A DNA stretch of 14,163 nt from an uncultured Muribaculaceae bacterium. Its GTDB lineage: Bacteria; Bacteroidota; Bacteroidia; Bacteroidales; Muribaculaceae. The notes beneath the pieces were generated by a model, which saw only the letters and a list, made by a program, of their open reading frames with translations, was not told where the DNA came from and did no database searches. Made by a program: the position numbers and the translations under genes. Below are positions 1-6,835 of the stretch, one piece after another. The stretch spans positions 1 to 14,163 of the forward strand of contig CAJLTZ010000066.1 in NCBI GenBank assembly GCA_905209725.1. The letters are read 5' to 3'. The stretch's first letter is position 1. Each line of letters begins with the position of its first letter.

Positions 1-66
1 TGAGGCACATCTGCGACCCCTGCGTTAACATTTTTTGTGGGATGGGGTCTTAATTTGCCTTTATCC

Positions 67-768
67 TCACTTGTCCTTGTGGGCGCGGAAGATCTTCACT
101 TTCTCGCCGAGCATTGCCTGACGGCGCTCAAGGTGCTGCAGACGGGTCTGGGCGTCATAGAGCATCCAGGTGGCCATTATGGCCTTCAACTCATCTTCGG
201 GCAGTTTGCGGGAAAGAAGATTGCGTCCCCCACTATAATAATTAACACGTACGGCATTCAGTTGGTTGTCGGCAATGAATTTTGCCACCTCGTTGGCCTT
301 CGGTCCGGAGAACATCACAGTGGTGAGATTGGCGGTCCGGTAATTCAGCGCCTGGTCGTTGGGCACCACCTCCGAGTCGATGCTTTCATTATCTGTGACG
401 GCGCCAATCTGGTCGAACGGAGTGTCGAGCGCGGCAATTACTTCGAGCACTCCGGCATCGTCAATTCGTGCGGCGATGCCGGTGTGCTGCAACGGGTATT
501 TGTTGCGGGCGGCGCGATAAATCATATATGAGCCCGCCTCGCGGGGATTGGTCACGGTCTCGAAATCGGGAAGCCATTCCTCAATCTGCGTGCGAGCCCC
601 TTCGATGGCTGTCTGGCATGAATCTATCTGCTGCTGCACTATGGCTATCGAATCGGAAAGACTACGCGCATAGTCGCTGGCCGCATCCTTGGTGGGCTTG
701 CTTTTGGTGCAGGAAGCGCCAGCCATTATAATCAGGAGCGCTACAGGAAGAACTTTCAGCAATTTCAT
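67..768 (-). CDS. Putative lipoprotein of unknown function
   Basis: A 233-aa protein I do not recognise by family. The N-terminus has a short charged start (MKLLK), a hydrophobic stretch to about residue 16, then Ala-Gly-Ala-Ser-Cys with Cys20. This reads as a type II (lipoprotein) signal peptide with a relaxed lipobox (Gly rather than Leu at -3), so the mature protein is probably lipid-anchored at the outer or inner membrane. Residues about 30-65 are polar and heptad-like and may form a short coiled coil; another charged helix-rich stretch lies at about 195-225. No catalytic motif is visible. It lies 73 bp downstream of the RelA/SpoT gene on the same strand, and I see no TAnnTTTG promoter in the gap, so co-transcription is plausible. 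The gene call is solid; the function is open. Confidence 0.8.
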   Translation of the reverse strand: MKLLKVLPVALLIIMAGASCTKSKPTKDAASDYARSLSDSIAIVQQQIDSCQTAIEGARTQIEEWLPDFETVTNPREAGSYMIYRAARNKYPLQHTGIAARIDDAGVLEVIAALDTPFDQIGAVTDNESIDSEVVPNDQALNYRTANLTTVMFSGPKANEVAKFIADNQLNAVRVNYYSGGRNLLSRKLPEDELKAIMATWMLYDAQTRLQHLERRQAMLGEKVKIFRAHKDK

Positions 769-841
769 ATCTACTTAATTATCTTTTTCGAGGTTATATT
801 TTCTTTTATTGATTCTCTTGATGTTTGTTTCTAAGCCGTCA

Positions 842-3055
842 TCAGACGCGCACCACATCCTTAACCCCCTTCACGCCCATGATTTTTTTGAGAATGGAGG
901 TGAGCTGTCGGTTGTCGGCCACACCTACCACAAGGTATCCCTGGAAAATTCCGTCGTGGGAATCGATTGAAATGTTCCGGAGCTGGGTGTTAGGCTCGTG
1001 GGAGATGATGGAAGTGATGTTGGCCACGATGCCTATATCGTCGTTGCCCACCACGCGGAGCGTGGCCGGAAGCATGGTGCCGGTGGTGCCGCTCCAGTCG
1101 GCAGGAATCACCCGGTAGGGATAGCGCTGACGGATATTGGCGGCATTGGGGCATGTGGTCTTGTGAATCTTCACCATGCCGTCGGCCGAGATGAACCCGA
1201 ACACGCTGTCGCCATAGATGGGATTGCAGCAGCGGGCAAACTTATATTTGAGGCCATTAATCGACTTCTCTCCAATCACGAGTACATCTTGTCGCGCTGC
1301 ATCCTCTTCATTGCGAAGAATCTGGAATTCCTCAGCCGAAACCCGTTCCTGCTCGGCGGGAGCATCATGCAAGGCCATGTAGTCGGCGAGCACGCGTGCA
1401 GGATCGAGTTTTTCGGAGGCGATGTCGGCGAAGAAGTCGAGGGCATATTTGTATCCGCGGCGCTTCACAATCTTCATCAGGTCGGCCTCGTCGATCTCCA
1501 TCTTGCGGTTCTTGGCGCGGCGCATAAGTGTCTCCTTGCCTATATCAGCCAGGCGCTGTTTCTCCTCATTGAGGCTCTGCTTTATCTTATTACGCGCCTT
1601 GGAGGATATCACTATTCCGAGCCATTCCTGACGCGGGGTCTGATTGGCCGAGGTAAGTATCTCCACGGTGTCGCCATTCTGAATCTTGTAATTGATGCGG
1701 CGGTGGGCGCCGTTTACAATGGCACCCGTGCAGCGGCAGCCCACATTGCTGTGGATATGGAAGGCGAAGTCGAGAACGGTGGCGCCGGCCGACAAGCGGA
1801 AGAGGTCGCCCTTGGGCGTGAAGGCGAACACCTCCTTGCCGAAGGGGTCCATGTTGATATTGCGCATGAGTTGCATGGGACCGGCGTCGGCGCTCTCCAG
1901 GATGTCGCGGATATTGTTCATCCATTGGTCGGAACCGTCGGAGTGGCCACCTTTGTAGCGCCAGTGGGCGGCAAGTCCCTTCTCGGCCACAAGGTCCATG
2001 CGGCGGGTGCGGAACTGCACTTCCACCCACTTATTGCCAGGCCCCATCACTGTGGCATGGAGCGACTCATAGCCATTGCTCTTCGGAATAGATATCCAGT
2101 CGCGCATACGGGCCGGATTGGCCGTATACATGTCGGCAAGGATGGAATATGCCAGCCAGCAGTCGCTCTTCTCCTTTTCCAGCGGAGTGTCGATAATCAC
2201 GCGGATGGCGAAAAGGTCGTAGATGCCGGGAAGGTCTACCTTCTGCTTGCGCATCTTGTTCCAGATGGAGGAGATTGACTTGGTGCGTCCCTTTATTTCG
2301 AAATGCAATCCCTGGTCCTCGAGGCGCTTTTTCACAGGTTCGATGAAACTTGCGATATATGCGTCGCGGGAGCGCTTGGTTTCGTTGAGTTTGTGGGCTA
2401 TCTGGCGGTATATCTCGCGGTTGGTATATTTGAGCGAAAGGTCCTCGAGTTCACCCTTTATCTTATAGAGTCCGAGACGGTGGGCCAGCTGGGCATAAAG
2501 GCAGTTGGCCTCGAAGGCGACGTTTCTCACCCAGGCGTCGTCGGGGTGAAGGTTAATCACTCGCATCAGGGTGAGGCTCTTCACAATCATGATGATGATC
2601 ACGCGGATGTCATGCGCCAGCGCCAGCACAAGACCCCGGAAATTCTCCTGGTTGGTTGCGCTATTGCGAGATGAGAACTTACCCACGGCCTCCATGCCGC
2701 GGATAAGGCCGGCAATATCCTTACCCCATTCCTTTTCCACCTGCTCGGTTGAAGTCAAACCGTGGCGCACAAGTGGATTAAGCAGCATGGCAATCAGGAT
2801 ATTGTGGTCGGGGTCCACCATATCGGCAAAAGTGCAGGCCTCGCGGAGCGTATGCACGGCCGTAGGGATACCCTTTGAGTCGCGGGGCGGCAGCGCACTG
2901 TGCAGGGCTTTTGTGAGCATGGCAATGAGTGTCTGAGCCTCCTCGGGCGTCAGGGCGTTGGCGAGCACGGCACGCAGATGGCGGGCAAGGGTGATTCCTT
3001 CGCGCATCTCTTCGCGGAGGAGCTTGCCATCATGTGGTAATTGATCTGCTGTCAT
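842..3055 (-). CDS. relA: Long RelA/SpoT homologue, (p)ppGpp synthetase with degenerate hydrolase domain
   Basis: A 737-aa stringent-response enzyme with the full long-RSH layout: HD-like domain (about 25-200), synthetase (about 240-370), TGS (about 403-470), Cys-containing region with Cys609-Cys610 and Cys635, and C-terminal ACT (about 663-737). The synthetase keeps its landmarks: R316-M-R-D319 (the position of the RxKD motif), NGYESLH at 327-333, and Glu345 in VEVQFRT. It should transfer pyrophosphate from ATP to GDP/GTP; the TGS and ACT regions couple long RSHs to ribosomes. The hydrolase site is lost: the family HDxxED motif reads N93-P-L-V-R97-H98, and the DRLHN segment reads K159-S-L-T-L163. 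Only the first His (His68) survives. The protein is thus probably a synthetase-only enzyme, and a second bifunctional RSH should exist elsewhere. A good promoter lies 47-77 bp upstream of the ATG. The symbol is given by architecture. Confidence 0.93.
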   Translation of the reverse strand: MTADQLPHDGKLLREEMREGITLARHLRAVLANALTPEEAQTLIAMLTKALHSALPPRDSKGIPTAVHTLREACTFADMVDPDHNILIAMLLNPLVRHGLTSTEQVEKEWGKDIAGLIRGMEAVGKFSSRNSATNQENFRGLVLALAHDIRVIIIMIVKSLTLMRVINLHPDDAWVRNVAFEANCLYAQLAHRLGLYKIKGELEDLSLKYTNREIYRQIAHKLNETKRSRDAYIASFIEPVKKRLEDQGLHFEIKGRTKSISSIWNKMRKQKVDLPGIYDLFAIRVIIDTPLEKEKSDCWLAYSILADMYTANPARMRDWISIPKSNGYESLHATVMGPGNKWVEVQFRTRRMDLVAEKGLAAHWRYKGGHSDGSDQWMNNIRDILESADAGPMQLMRNINMDPFGKEVFAFTPKGDLFRLSAGATVLDFAFHIHSNVGCRCTGAIVNGAHRRINYKIQNGDTVEILTSANQTPRQEWLGIVISSKARNKIKQSLNEEKQRLADIGKETLMRRAKNRKMEIDEADLMKIVKRRGYKYALDFFADIASEKLDPARVLADYMALHDAPAEQERVSAEEFQILRNEEDAARQDVLVIGEKSINGLKYKFARCCNPIYGDSVFGFISADGMVKIHKTTCPNAANIRQRYPYRVIPADWSGTTGTMLPATLRVVGNDDIGIVANITSIISHEPNTQLRNISIDSHDGIFQGYLVVGVADNRQLTSILKKIMGVKGVKDVVRV

Positions 3056-3101
3056 AATTCTTAATCGGTTTCTTGGGGAAAGAGATGTAGAAGTACGAAT
3101 G

Positions 3102-3132
3102 CAAATTTAACAATTTTGCCTGACATTACAAA
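3102..3132 (-). promoter_or_regulatory. Promoter of the RelA/SpoT gene
   Basis: Read on the minus strand this is TTTG (3129-3132), 19 bp, then TAAATTTG (3102-3109). It matches the Bacteroidetes primary sigma consensus TTTG-N19/21-TAnnTTTG in every defined base. The start point would fall near 3095, giving a leader of about 40 nt before the ATG at 3055. Confidence 0.7.
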
Positions 3133-3173
3133 GCGGATTCCATGCAGCATCGTGGTAGGAAGGCGCTTTATCG

Positions 3174-4229
3174 TCATCGGACTGTGTGGCGCAGGAAGCG
3201 GAAGATGGTGTCGTAAGCAGCCCGGCGGGGACGCGGTTCGCTGAGTATCAGGTCGTGAATTCCGCTGTCGATGGCGCAGACTGTCGGATTCTTGCCTAAT
3301 TTCAGTCCGCGTTCCTGTATCATATGCGGATTGAGCACGCAGTCGCCGGTCTGAAATGCCGGATTCCATCCGCAGCCATCAATCTTGCGGCTGCTGTGCA
3401 TCACCAGCACGGGAATAGCAATCCTCCCGGCGTTGCGCATAAGCCTCGACTGGCCGGAATTTATGGCGCCAACCCAACCGAAAGTGACCGGTGGTGAGAA
3501 TATCATCTTCCAGTCGGTGTTATATGTCCATTGGCCGTGGAATTCTTTCAGAAGCGACTCGGCATATCCGTTGCAGGAGTCCTGCTTTATTTTCGATTCG
3601 GGAAACATTTTTCCGAGGAATCCCACCAGCGGCGCACCCACATTGCGCATCACGGCGTTATAGTTCCATTCCAGGAATGGGGAGTCGGTCACAACCCGAT
3701 GCACAGGGACTTTGTCGCCCTTCATCGCAGCATATAAAGAAACGGTGAGGCCGCCGGTGGAATGGCCGGAGAGGGTGATGTCGGTGTTACCGTCGCGGCG
3801 TATCTGCGCCACTGCGGAATCGATGTCGGCGAAATATTCATCGAGATTACGAACGTCGTAGGGATATTGCCAGGGGAGTTTGCTGCGGCCATAGCGCCGA
3901 AGGTCCACGGCGTAAAAATTATATCCGGAGTCGCAGAGGAGTTCTCCCATCTCGCTCTGGAAGAAATAGTCGTTGAAACCGTGGATATAGAGATATGCAC
4001 GGTGGGAAGGTTGGTCGGCAAGTCGGCGCACTATCGTGCTGCGGCAGGGGCCATCGAATGCCTTCTGCTGCCTTACATACCGGGCCTCATAACCGGGCAG
4101 TATGTCCGAATGCCAGGCCGTGGAATAAACGGCAATCTTCGGCCCCTCATATTTACGGCTTATATCCCAAGCCGAGGCAAACACCCCGACAACAAGCACC
4201 GCCGCAATCAATATCAACAATTTTTTCAT
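3174..4229 (-). CDS. Membrane-anchored or exported alpha/beta hydrolase (serine lipase/lysophospholipase type)
   Basis: A 351-aa protein when started at ATG 4229. An in-frame ATG at 4271 would add 14 residues ahead of the hydrophobic segment. I prefer 4229 because it places a Lys-Lys start directly before the hydrophobic run at residues 3-20, giving a normal signal peptide or N-terminal anchor. The hydrolase fold is clear. The oxyanion strand is IHGFND (82-87). The nucleophile elbow is GHSTGG, with Ser157. Asp296 (TGD) and His325 (GIHDL) are spaced as the acid and base of the triad. The family includes lysophospholipases, monoacylglycerol lipases and other esterases; the substrate cannot be read from sequence. 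The active domain should lie outside the cytoplasm. It sits upstream of the RelA/SpoT gene on the same strand, but that gene has its own promoter in the 118-bp gap. I found no convincing promoter for the hydrolase. Confidence 0.88.
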   Translation of the reverse strand: MKKLLILIAAVLVVGVFASAWDISRKYEGPKIAVYSTAWHSDILPGYEARYVRQQKAFDGPCRSTIVRRLADQPSHRAYLYIHGFNDYFFQSEMGELLCDSGYNFYAVDLRRYGRSKLPWQYPYDVRNLDEYFADIDSAVAQIRRDGNTDITLSGHSTGGLTVSLYAAMKGDKVPVHRVVTDSPFLEWNYNAVMRNVGAPLVGFLGKMFPESKIKQDSCNGYAESLLKEFHGQWTYNTDWKMIFSPPVTFGWVGAINSGQSRLMRNAGRIAIPVLVMHSSRKIDGCGWNPAFQTGDCVLNPHMIQERGLKLGKNPTVCAIDSGIHDLILSEPRPRRAAYDTIFRFLRHTVR

Positions 4230-4335
4230 AATTTTCAGAATAATCAAAATTCCTCTTTTATTATAACGCATGCTCTCCGCAATCAGTTGTGTGGAGGCCC
4301 AATCTTGAAAAAAATAGGGGTGAATGCAAAAAAAA

Positions 4336-4367
4336 TTTGCAGGGAATAAAAAAAAGCATTAACTTTG
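4336..4367 (+). promoter_or_regulatory. Promoter of tRNA-His
   Basis: TTTG at 4336-4339, 20 bp, then TAACTTTG at 4360-4367, a full match to the Bacteroidetes consensus. The spacer is very A-rich. Transcription would start near 4373, leaving a precursor leader of roughly 48 nt with a small hairpin (AGCCG 4388-4392 with CGGCT 4400-4404) to be removed by RNase P. Confidence 0.7.
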
Positions 4368-4420
4368 CAACGCTTTTGAGGGAGACGAGCCGCGAAGGAC
4401 GGCTTCCAAAGAAGTAATAT

Positions 4421-4495
<75 letters not shown>

Positions 4496-4502
4496 CTTAC
4501 TT

Positions 4503-4540
4503 GCGGACGGTGGCCTTACGGTTTCCGTCCGCGTTTGTTT
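4503..4540 (+). terminator. Rho-independent terminator after tRNA-His
   Basis: GCGGACGG (4503-4510) pairs perfectly with CCGTCCGC (4525-4532) across a 14-nt loop, followed by a T-rich GTTTGTTT. It begins 7 bp after the mature tRNA end, so it ends the tRNA transcript and isolates it from the transporter gene. Confidence 0.75.
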
Positions 4541-4543
4541 ATA

Positions 4544-4578
4544 CCCCCCCCCTCTTACAGTCGCTCCGCACGGCTGTA
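4544..4578 (+). other. Nine-C homopolymer followed by a second stem-loop
   Basis: A run of nine C (4544-4552) lies just beyond the terminator. It is followed by TACAGTCG (4556-4563) pairing with CGGCTGTA (4571-4578), with one G-T wobble and a 7-nt loop, and then GCGTTTTC. It may be a back-up terminator; the C tract is a potential slippage site. It lies outside any coding region and upstream of the transporter's -33 box. Confidence 0.45.
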
Positions 4579-4589
4579 GCGTTTTCAAA

Positions 4590-4621
4590 TTTGCTCGGGT
4601 GGTGAAATTTTGTTAATTTTG
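4590..4621 (+). promoter_or_regulatory. Promoter of the AAEx-type transporter gene
   Basis: TTTG at 4590-4593, 20 bp, then TAATTTTG at 4614-4621, a full consensus match. The inferred start near 4627 gives a leader of about 24 nt before the ATG at 4651. Confidence 0.7.
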
Positions 4622-4650
4622 CGCCCGATTTAGGTATTAAAGGCGAATAA

Positions 4651-6342
4651 ATGGATTGGCTTATTGATTTGATCAGACCCTTCAACACTTCGCTCGCCAG
4701 CACTATCCTGCTCTATTCCTTCGTGATTTTTGCAGGCATCTATCTTGGCAAGCTCAAAATTTTCGGAGTGTCGCTCGGGGTCACGTTTGTTTTATTCGTG
4801 GGCATCATCATGGGGCACTTCGGCTATGAGGTCGACGAAAACGTGCTCCATTTCCTCCGCGAATTCGGTCTTATCCTCTTTATCTTCTCCATAGGTATGC
4901 AGGTGGGCCCCGGCTTCTTCTCCTCATTTAAAGAGGGTGGCGTGAAGATGAACCTTCTTGCGCTCCTCGGCATCGGACTCAATGTGGTGATTATGCTCGC
5001 CATATATTTCATCCAGGGAGGTGCATCGGGACAGACCAGCATCTCTCAACTCGTGGGCATCATGAGCGGCGCCGTGACCAACACTCCCGGTCTGGGTGCC
5101 GCACAGCAGACTTTCCTTCAGGTGGTGCCCGATGGCTACGACGTGAGCCAGCAGATGTCGATGGGTTATGCCGCCGCTTATCCTCTTGGCGTAGTGGGAA
5201 TTATCCTCACGATGATTCTCATCAGGAAGATATTCAAAATTGACACGGAGAAGGAGATTGCCGAAATTGAGAACGATGAGAAATCATCGGCACTCGCACC
5301 ACACATCGCCACATTCCGCGTGACCAACGAACTGATTTCCGGCCTCACCATGGTGCGCCTCCACGCGCTGATTCAGTGCAATTATGTGGTGTCGCGTATC
5401 GAAAAACCCGATGGAAGCATCATCATCCCCACCTCGCAGGATGTAATCGACAAAGGGGATGTCTGCCTGATTGTCTGCTCACAGCAGGATGAGGAGATCT
5501 TCACCCGCTTTATCGGACCGAAAATCGAGAAGACATGGGAGATGGAGAAAGGACCTGTGGTGTCTCGCCGCATCCTTGTGACCCGTACTGAATACAATGG
5601 AGTCAAACTCGGTTCGCTGCGCCTTCACTCGGCCTATAAACTGAATGTGACGCGAGTCAACCGTGCCGGCGTCGACCTTGTGGCCACGGCGAGCCTCCGC
5701 CTCCAGATGGGCGACCGCCTCACTGTGGTCGGCAAACTCGACGATATCAACAACCTCGCCCGACGCCTCGGCAACTCCATGAAGCGTCTCAACGAGCCCA
5801 ATCTTATCACGATGTTCATCGGCATCTTCCTCGGCATCCTCGTTGGCAGCATTCCGCTGCAGTTTCCCGGCATGTCAGTGCCCATGAAACTCGGTCTGGC
5901 CGGTGGTCCCCTGGTAGTGGCCATCCTGCTGAGCGCCTATGGTTCAAAGATCCACCTTGTTACATACACCAACTCTTCGGCCAATCTTCTTCTGCGCGAG
6001 ATAGGCATCTGCCTCTTCCTCGCCTCGGTGGGAATCTCCGCCGGCAAGGACTTCGTGGCAACTGTGTTCAACGCCCGCGGCGCCCTCTGGGTGGGTTATG
6101 GCTTCATTATCACGGTGGTGCCCCTGCTTGTGGTAGGAATCGTGGCACGCTGGAAATATCACCTGAATTATTACTCCATCTGCGGCATGATGAGCGGCGG
6201 ATACACCGATCCCCCGGCGCTTGCATACAGCAACAAACTCGCCAACAACGACGCTCCGGCCGTGGCATACTCCACCGTATACCCGCTCTCGATGTTCATG
6301 CGAGTCATTGCTGCCCAGCTGATAATCCTTTGCTTTATATAG
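4651..6342 (+). CDS. AspT/YidE/YbjL (AAEx) family putative transporter with two RCK_C domains
   Basis: A 563-aa inner-membrane protein with the duplicated architecture of the aspartate:alanine exchanger family. The N-terminal membrane half (about 15-195) and C-terminal membrane half (about 383-563) each carry five or so hydrophobic segments and a matching glycine/proline-rich loop: SGAVTNTPGLGAAQ (139-152) and SGGYTDPPALAYS (515-527). Between them lie two regulatory RCK_C (TrkA-C) modules, roughly 215-290 and 305-375. The length and order are those of the usual family members. AspT exchanges aspartate for alanine; most YidE/YbjL relatives, including those in Bacteroides, have no established substrate, so I give no symbol. 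The gene has its own promoter after the tRNA-His terminator and probably forms a single-gene transcript, since L31 has its own promoter 3'. Confidence 0.93.
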   Translation: MDWLIDLIRPFNTSLASTILLYSFVIFAGIYLGKLKIFGVSLGVTFVLFVGIIMGHFGYEVDENVLHFLREFGLILFIFSIGMQVGPGFFSSFKEGGVKMNLLALLGIGLNVVIMLAIYFIQGGASGQTSISQLVGIMSGAVTNTPGLGAAQQTFLQVVPDGYDVSQQMSMGYAAAYPLGVVGIILTMILIRKIFKIDTEKEIAEIENDEKSSALAPHIATFRVTNELISGLTMVRLHALIQCNYVVSRIEKPDGSIIIPTSQDVIDKGDVCLIVCSQQDEEIFTRFIGPKIEKTWEMEKGPVVSRRILVTRTEYNGVKLGSLRLHSAYKLNVTRVNRAGVDLVATASLRLQMGDRLTVVGKLDDINNLARRLGNSMKRLNEPNLITMFIGIFLGILVGSIPLQFPGMSVPMKLGLAGGPLVVAILLSAYGSKIHLVTYTNSSANLLLREIGICLFLASVGISAGKDFVATVFNARGALWVGYGFIITVVPLLVVGIVARWKYHLNYYSICGMMSGGYTDPPALAYSNKLANNDAPAVAYSTVYPLSMFMRVIAAQLIILCFI

Positions 6343-6392
6343 CGTGGCGGAGGATAAATGCGCAGTATTTGCAGGAGAATTTCAGGGATTGC

Positions 6393-6423
6393 TTGCGCAA
6401 TTCGAGAAAAATTGCTAATTTTG
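6393..6423 (+). promoter_or_regulatory. Promoter of rpmE2 (L31 type B)
   Basis: TTG at 6393-6395, 20 bp, then TAATTTTG at 6416-6423. Transcription would start near 6429, giving a leader of about 74 nt, long for this window. The leader contains the perfect 10-bp palindrome AACTGCAGTT (6475-6484) close to the start codon, a possible site of leader control but unproven. Confidence 0.65.
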
Positions 6424-6502
6424 CACGCCAATTCAGCGGGATCGCGACCTGTTGAGAACTATAAATTAATAATTAACTGCAGTTTAAAAAAGCTTTAGAG
6501 CA

Positions 6503-6757
6503 ATGAAAAAAGACATTCATCCGAAAGATTACCGTGAGGTGTGCTTCAAGGACATGTCGAATGATGAGACATTCATCACACGCAGCACCGTGGCTTCGCG
6601 TGAGACAATCACTATCGACGGAAAAGAATATCCCCTTGTAAAGCTGGAGATCACCTCCTCCTCACACCCCTTCTTCACCGGCAAGCAGAAACTCGTGGAC
6701 ACGGCAGGCCGCGTCGACAAATTCCGCAGCCGTTACGGCAACCGCACAAAGAAGTAA
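6503..6757 (+). CDS. rpmE2: 50S ribosomal protein L31, type B (zinc-free form)
   Basis: An 84-aa basic protein with hallmark type B L31 features: MKKDIHPKDYR at the start, F-K-D-M-S, the ITSSSHPFFTGKQ segment (50-62) and the VDKFRSRYG tail (71-79). It binds the large ribosomal subunit near the central protuberance and contributes to contact with the small subunit. Only one Cys (Cys14) is present, so the zinc-binding CxxC pairs of the type A (C+) form are absent. In several bacteria type B L31 replaces the zinc form when zinc is short, under Zur; in Bacteroidetes the type B form is commonly the one present. No second L31 is visible here. It is followed after 20 bp by a strong terminator. Confidence 0.97.
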   Translation: MKKDIHPKDYREVCFKDMSNDETFITRSTVASRETITIDGKEYPLVKLEITSSSHPFFTGKQKLVDTAGRVDKFRSRYGNRTKK

Positions 6758-6777
6758 TAATCTTTCTCCCCTTAAAG

Positions 6778-6817
6778 AAATCGCCCGCATCCTTCAGGAT
6801 TGCGGGCGATTTTATTT
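6778..6817. terminator. Bidirectional Rho-independent terminator between rpmE2 and ettA
   Basis: AAATCGCCCGCATCC pairs with GGATTGCGGGCGATTT across a TTCA loop with one bulged base. The plus strand continues into TTTATTTT; the minus strand continues as ATTTCTTT. It therefore serves both convergent genes, rpmE2 (ends 6757) and ettA (ends 6836). Confidence 0.9.
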
Positions 6818-6835
6818 TGCTTCTACTGTCTGCTC

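Noticed and set aside
1..66. Possible start of a further minus-strand gene (ATG at 29-31, downstream of the lipoprotein)
   Set aside because: Only about ten codons are visible before the window edge and there is no recognisable sequence, so it cannot be supported.
998..2278. A 426-codon open frame on the plus strand within the RelA/SpoT gene
   Set aside because: It is antisense to a clearly recognisable RSH protein. Its translation is low-complexity and matches no family; it is an open shadow produced by the codon use of the real gene.
4230..4271. Upstream ATG (4271) as the start of the alpha/beta hydrolase
   Set aside because: It would put 14 residues before the signal/anchor segment. The ATG at 4229 gives a standard Lys-Lys-hydrophobic N-terminus. 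The longer form cannot be excluded.
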